Assembly: GCA_025357775.1 (NCBI GenBank)
Contig: JANXOQ010000156.1
Coordinates: forward strand, 1-16,476
DNA length: 16,476 bases
Source: Ferruginibacter sp.
GTDB taxonomy: Bacteria > Bacteroidota > Bacteroidia > Chitinophagales > Chitinophagaceae
Reading direction: 5' to 3'
The position numbers and the translations under genes were made by a program. The notes under the pieces were generated by a model. It was not told where the DNA came from, made no database searches, and worked only from the letters and a program-made list of their open reading frames with translations. Numbering within the stretch: position 1 is the stretch's first letter; the number at the start of each line of letters is the position of its first letter. Below, piece after piece: positions 14,601 through 16,476 of this stretch.

Positions 14601-16094
14601 TCAAAAATGAATACCTATCAATAAACAAATAATACACATTATGGTTAGTATAATAATTAATGGCATTATAAATTTAAACCATGCTTTTATGCTAAAGTTT
14701 ACAATAGCAAGCGATGGTAATATCAAACCTGTTGGGGTAAGAAAACCCATTATGCCCATTCCAAATAAATAGGAATTTACAATTTCTCTGCCTGGCACAG
14801 CTGCCATTATAGCCAGCGAACCCATAATAGGCATTGTAAGTACCGCCATGCCAGAAGAGGATGATATAAAAAATGTAAAACCAATAAATAAAAACATCAT
14901 TACTATTATAAAAAAAGAAGGTTGCATACCGCTTATAGCTTGAGAAGCATAATACACAATTGAATCGCTTATATTGCCGTCGTTTAAAATAATAGTTACA
15001 CCTCTTGCTACGCCTACAATCAAAGCCACGCTTAGCAAGTCTTCTGCCCCTTTTATAAATTGGGTTATAAAAACCGTCTCTTTCATTTGTATAATAATGG
15101 CAATTAAAATAGAAGCGATTAAAAAAATTGTAGTCATCTCTAAAAGCCACCAATCTAGCCACACTACACCAGCTATCATAGAAAGAAATGTGGTTAAAAA
15201 TAAAAGCAATAAGAGAATAGTTTGTGTATTGAGAGGCGCAGGTTTTATAAAATTTAATTCAAAATTTTTTTGTGGTAAAATCCCATCTACTTTATATACC
15301 AAAGAAAAAGTAGGGTCTTTTTTTACTCTTTTTGCATAACGAATAATATACCAAATAAATATAATTGTAGTAAGTGTAAACATTACTAATCTTTCAGCAA
15401 TACCATCTACCCAGTTTATACCAGCAGCATTAGAAGCGGTGATAACCGAAAATGGATTGCTAATCGAAGCCAATGTGCCTAATTGTGTACCTCCAAAAAT
15501 TACGGCTAATGGAACTATTAAATCGTAACCCGCAGCTAAAAATATAGGTACTAATACAGCATAAAAAACCAAGGCTTCTTCTGCCATACCATAGGAGCCC
15601 CCAGCAAAAGAAAATAAGAATGTGAGCATTACAATTAGCCAAGTTTCTTTTCCATCCATACGGTATGAAAGTGCTTTTAGACCTAGTTCCATAGCACCAG
15701 TTTCGTTAAACACTTGCATAAATGCACCAATAAATAATATAAAAAATACAATATCTACAGAATCGTAAATGCCTTTTATAGGTGCTTGTATTATTTGCAA
15801 AAAGCTTTGTTTATTGCCCTCTAGTTTATGGTAAGTATTTGGTATTGCAACTGGCTTTTTTATATCTTTAATTTCAAACTTTGCAAGTAAAATTTTAATT
15901 TTTAAACTATCAAGAGTTGTTTGTGTAAATGGTAGCTGCACGCTAGTATCCATTTTATTTATAGTAAAACTTTTACCCACTTCACAGGTAAGCATATCGT
16001 ACTTACCTGCTGGTATAAGCCATGTGCATAATGCTGCAAACACTATTACAAACATTAAAATAGTAATGGGCGATGGTAATTTTATTTTTTGCAT
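14601..16094 (-). CDS. YfcC/DcuC-family permease
   Basis: An integral membrane protein of 497 residues with about 12 predicted membrane helices. The first helix (9-27) is followed by a hydrophilic periplasmic stretch (about 30-105), and then by regularly spaced hydrophobic helices. Family landmarks are GGSYGMAEEALVFY (165-178) with a conserved AEE, FGGTQLGTLASISNPFSV (200-217) continuing into ITASNAAGI, and SSSSGMAVLTMP in the second half. These fit the C4-dicarboxylate anaerobic carrier-like (PF03606) group that includes YfcC and ArcD-like proteins. Members are described as transporters of dicarboxylates, basic amino acids or related small molecules; the substrate cannot be told from the sequence. 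It is divergent from the gene at 16153 (58 bp apart). Confidence 0.85.
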   Translation of the reverse strand: MQKIKLPSPITILMFVIVFAALCTWLIPAGKYDMLTCEVGKSFTINKMDTSVQLPFTQTTLDSLKIKILLAKFEIKDIKKPVAIPNTYHKLEGNKQSFLQIIQAPIKGIYDSVDIVFFILFIGAFMQVFNETGAMELGLKALSYRMDGKETWLIVMLTFLFSFAGGSYGMAEEALVFYAVLVPIFLAAGYDLIVPLAVIFGGTQLGTLASISNPFSVITASNAAGINWVDGIAERLVMFTLTTIIFIWYIIRYAKRVKKDPTFSLVYKVDGILPQKNFELNFIKPAPLNTQTILLLLLFLTTFLSMIAGVVWLDWWLLEMTTIFLIASILIAIIIQMKETVFITQFIKGAEDLLSVALIVGVARGVTIILNDGNISDSIVYYASQAISGMQPSFFIIVMMFLFIGFTFFISSSSGMAVLTMPIMGSLAIMAAVPGREIVNSYLFGMGIMGFLTPTGLILPSLAIVNFSIKAWFKFIMPLIIILTIMCIICLLIGIHF

Positions 16095-16152
16095 TTACAT
16101 ATTTTACATTATAAAAATATAAAATAAAAAATTAGTTGTGTATTTTTATTAT

Positions 16153-16476
16153 ATGAAAACTGCTTCCTTAAAAGAAATAAAAAATGAACTAGAGAATACT
16201 CCACATGCAAAGCTGCTAGAGCTTTGCTTACAGCTTACTAAATTTAAAAAAGAAAATAAAGAATTACTTACCTATTTATTGTTTGAAGAAGGAAATGAGC
16301 ATTCATATGTAGCTAGCGTAAAAGAAGTATTGAATGAATTATTTGAAACCGTAAATAAAACGCAATTATATTTTGCAAAAAAAACAATTAGAAAAATAGT
16401 ACGTATAGCAAATAGATATATAAAATATAGTAGCAATAAAACTACAGAACCTAATGTATTGATTCATGTTTGCGAA
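16153..16476 (+). CDS. Conserved Bacteroidota protein, 3' end beyond the window
   Basis: From the ATG at 16153 the frame stays open to the last base (108 codons), so the protein is incomplete. It begins MKTASLKEIKNELENTPHAK and continues with a charged, mostly helical region containing ELCLQLTKFKKENKELLTYL and KKTIRKIVRIANRYIKY, separated by an acidic stretch (FEEGNEHSYVASV). There are no membrane segments or signal peptide. I recall similar sequences only as hypothetical Bacteroidota proteins. The many Lys/Arg in the second helix could suit nucleic-acid or ribosome binding, but this is speculation. It shares a 58-bp divergent spacer with the permease gene. A near match to the -7 element, TATTTTTA, lies just upstream. 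Confidence 0.75.
   Translation, partial: MKTASLKEIKNELENTPHAKLLELCLQLTKFKKENKELLTYLLFEEGNEHSYVASVKEVLNELFETVNKTQLYFAKKTIRKIVRIANRYIKYSSNKTTEPNVLIHVCE

Noticed and set aside
14692..15162. 156-codon frame on the same strand as the permease but in another phase
   Set aside because: It is full of Arg/Tyr/Cys clusters from out-of-phase reading of hydrophobic codons, and the overlapping permease frame carries the family motifs.

Overview
The window looks like chromosomal DNA of a low-GC member of the Bacteroidota, probably Chitinophagales-like. The reasons are the strongly AT-rich composition, the general lack of strong Shine-Dalgarno sequences, several TAnnTTTG-type -7 promoter elements, a fused E1 alpha/beta 2-oxoacid dehydrogenase, a roughly 500-residue signal peptidase I, and several small conserved proteins I associate only with this phylum. 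No rRNA, tRNA, CRISPR array or phage genes were seen.

Layout. (1) 1-2131: the 3' part of a large secreted protein with Ig/PKD-like repeats; it enters from upstream and ends abruptly in a beta-repeat region. (2) 2574-5688, minus strand: efp, accB and accC in the classical order, covering elongation factor P and two subunits of acetyl-CoA carboxylase. The accB-accC junction is interrupted by about 490 bp bounded by a 40-bp inverted repeat built of 8-bp units, with a possible remnant of a four-helix-bundle gene inside. (3) 5763-7031: a conserved protein with a Tudor-like start, then a small membrane protein on the opposite strand. (4) 7103-10147: the fused ThDP-dependent E1 and an SDR-fold protein lacking the catalytic tyrosine. 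(5) 10605-13505: a sigma-54 (NtrC-type) response regulator without a DNA-binding domain, then signal peptidase I. (6) 13619-16476: cytidine deaminase, a small unknown protein, a YfcC/DcuC-family permease, and the start of a conserved Bacteroidota protein that runs off the window.

How the genes relate. Most are unlinked housekeeping genes in single-gene units separated by AT-rich spacers and hairpin terminators. The one clear functional unit is efp-accB-accC. AccB carries the biotin on K126, AccC carboxylates it, and EF-P relieves ribosome stalling.

Most worth attention: EF-P in the standard efp-acc locus carries arginine (R32) in a TAR-x-AA loop, like EarP-type EF-P and EfpL, instead of the lysine-type loop; the inverted-repeat element between accB and accC; the response regulator with no DNA-binding domain; and the Tyr-less SDR. 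I found no convincing multi-gene novel system.
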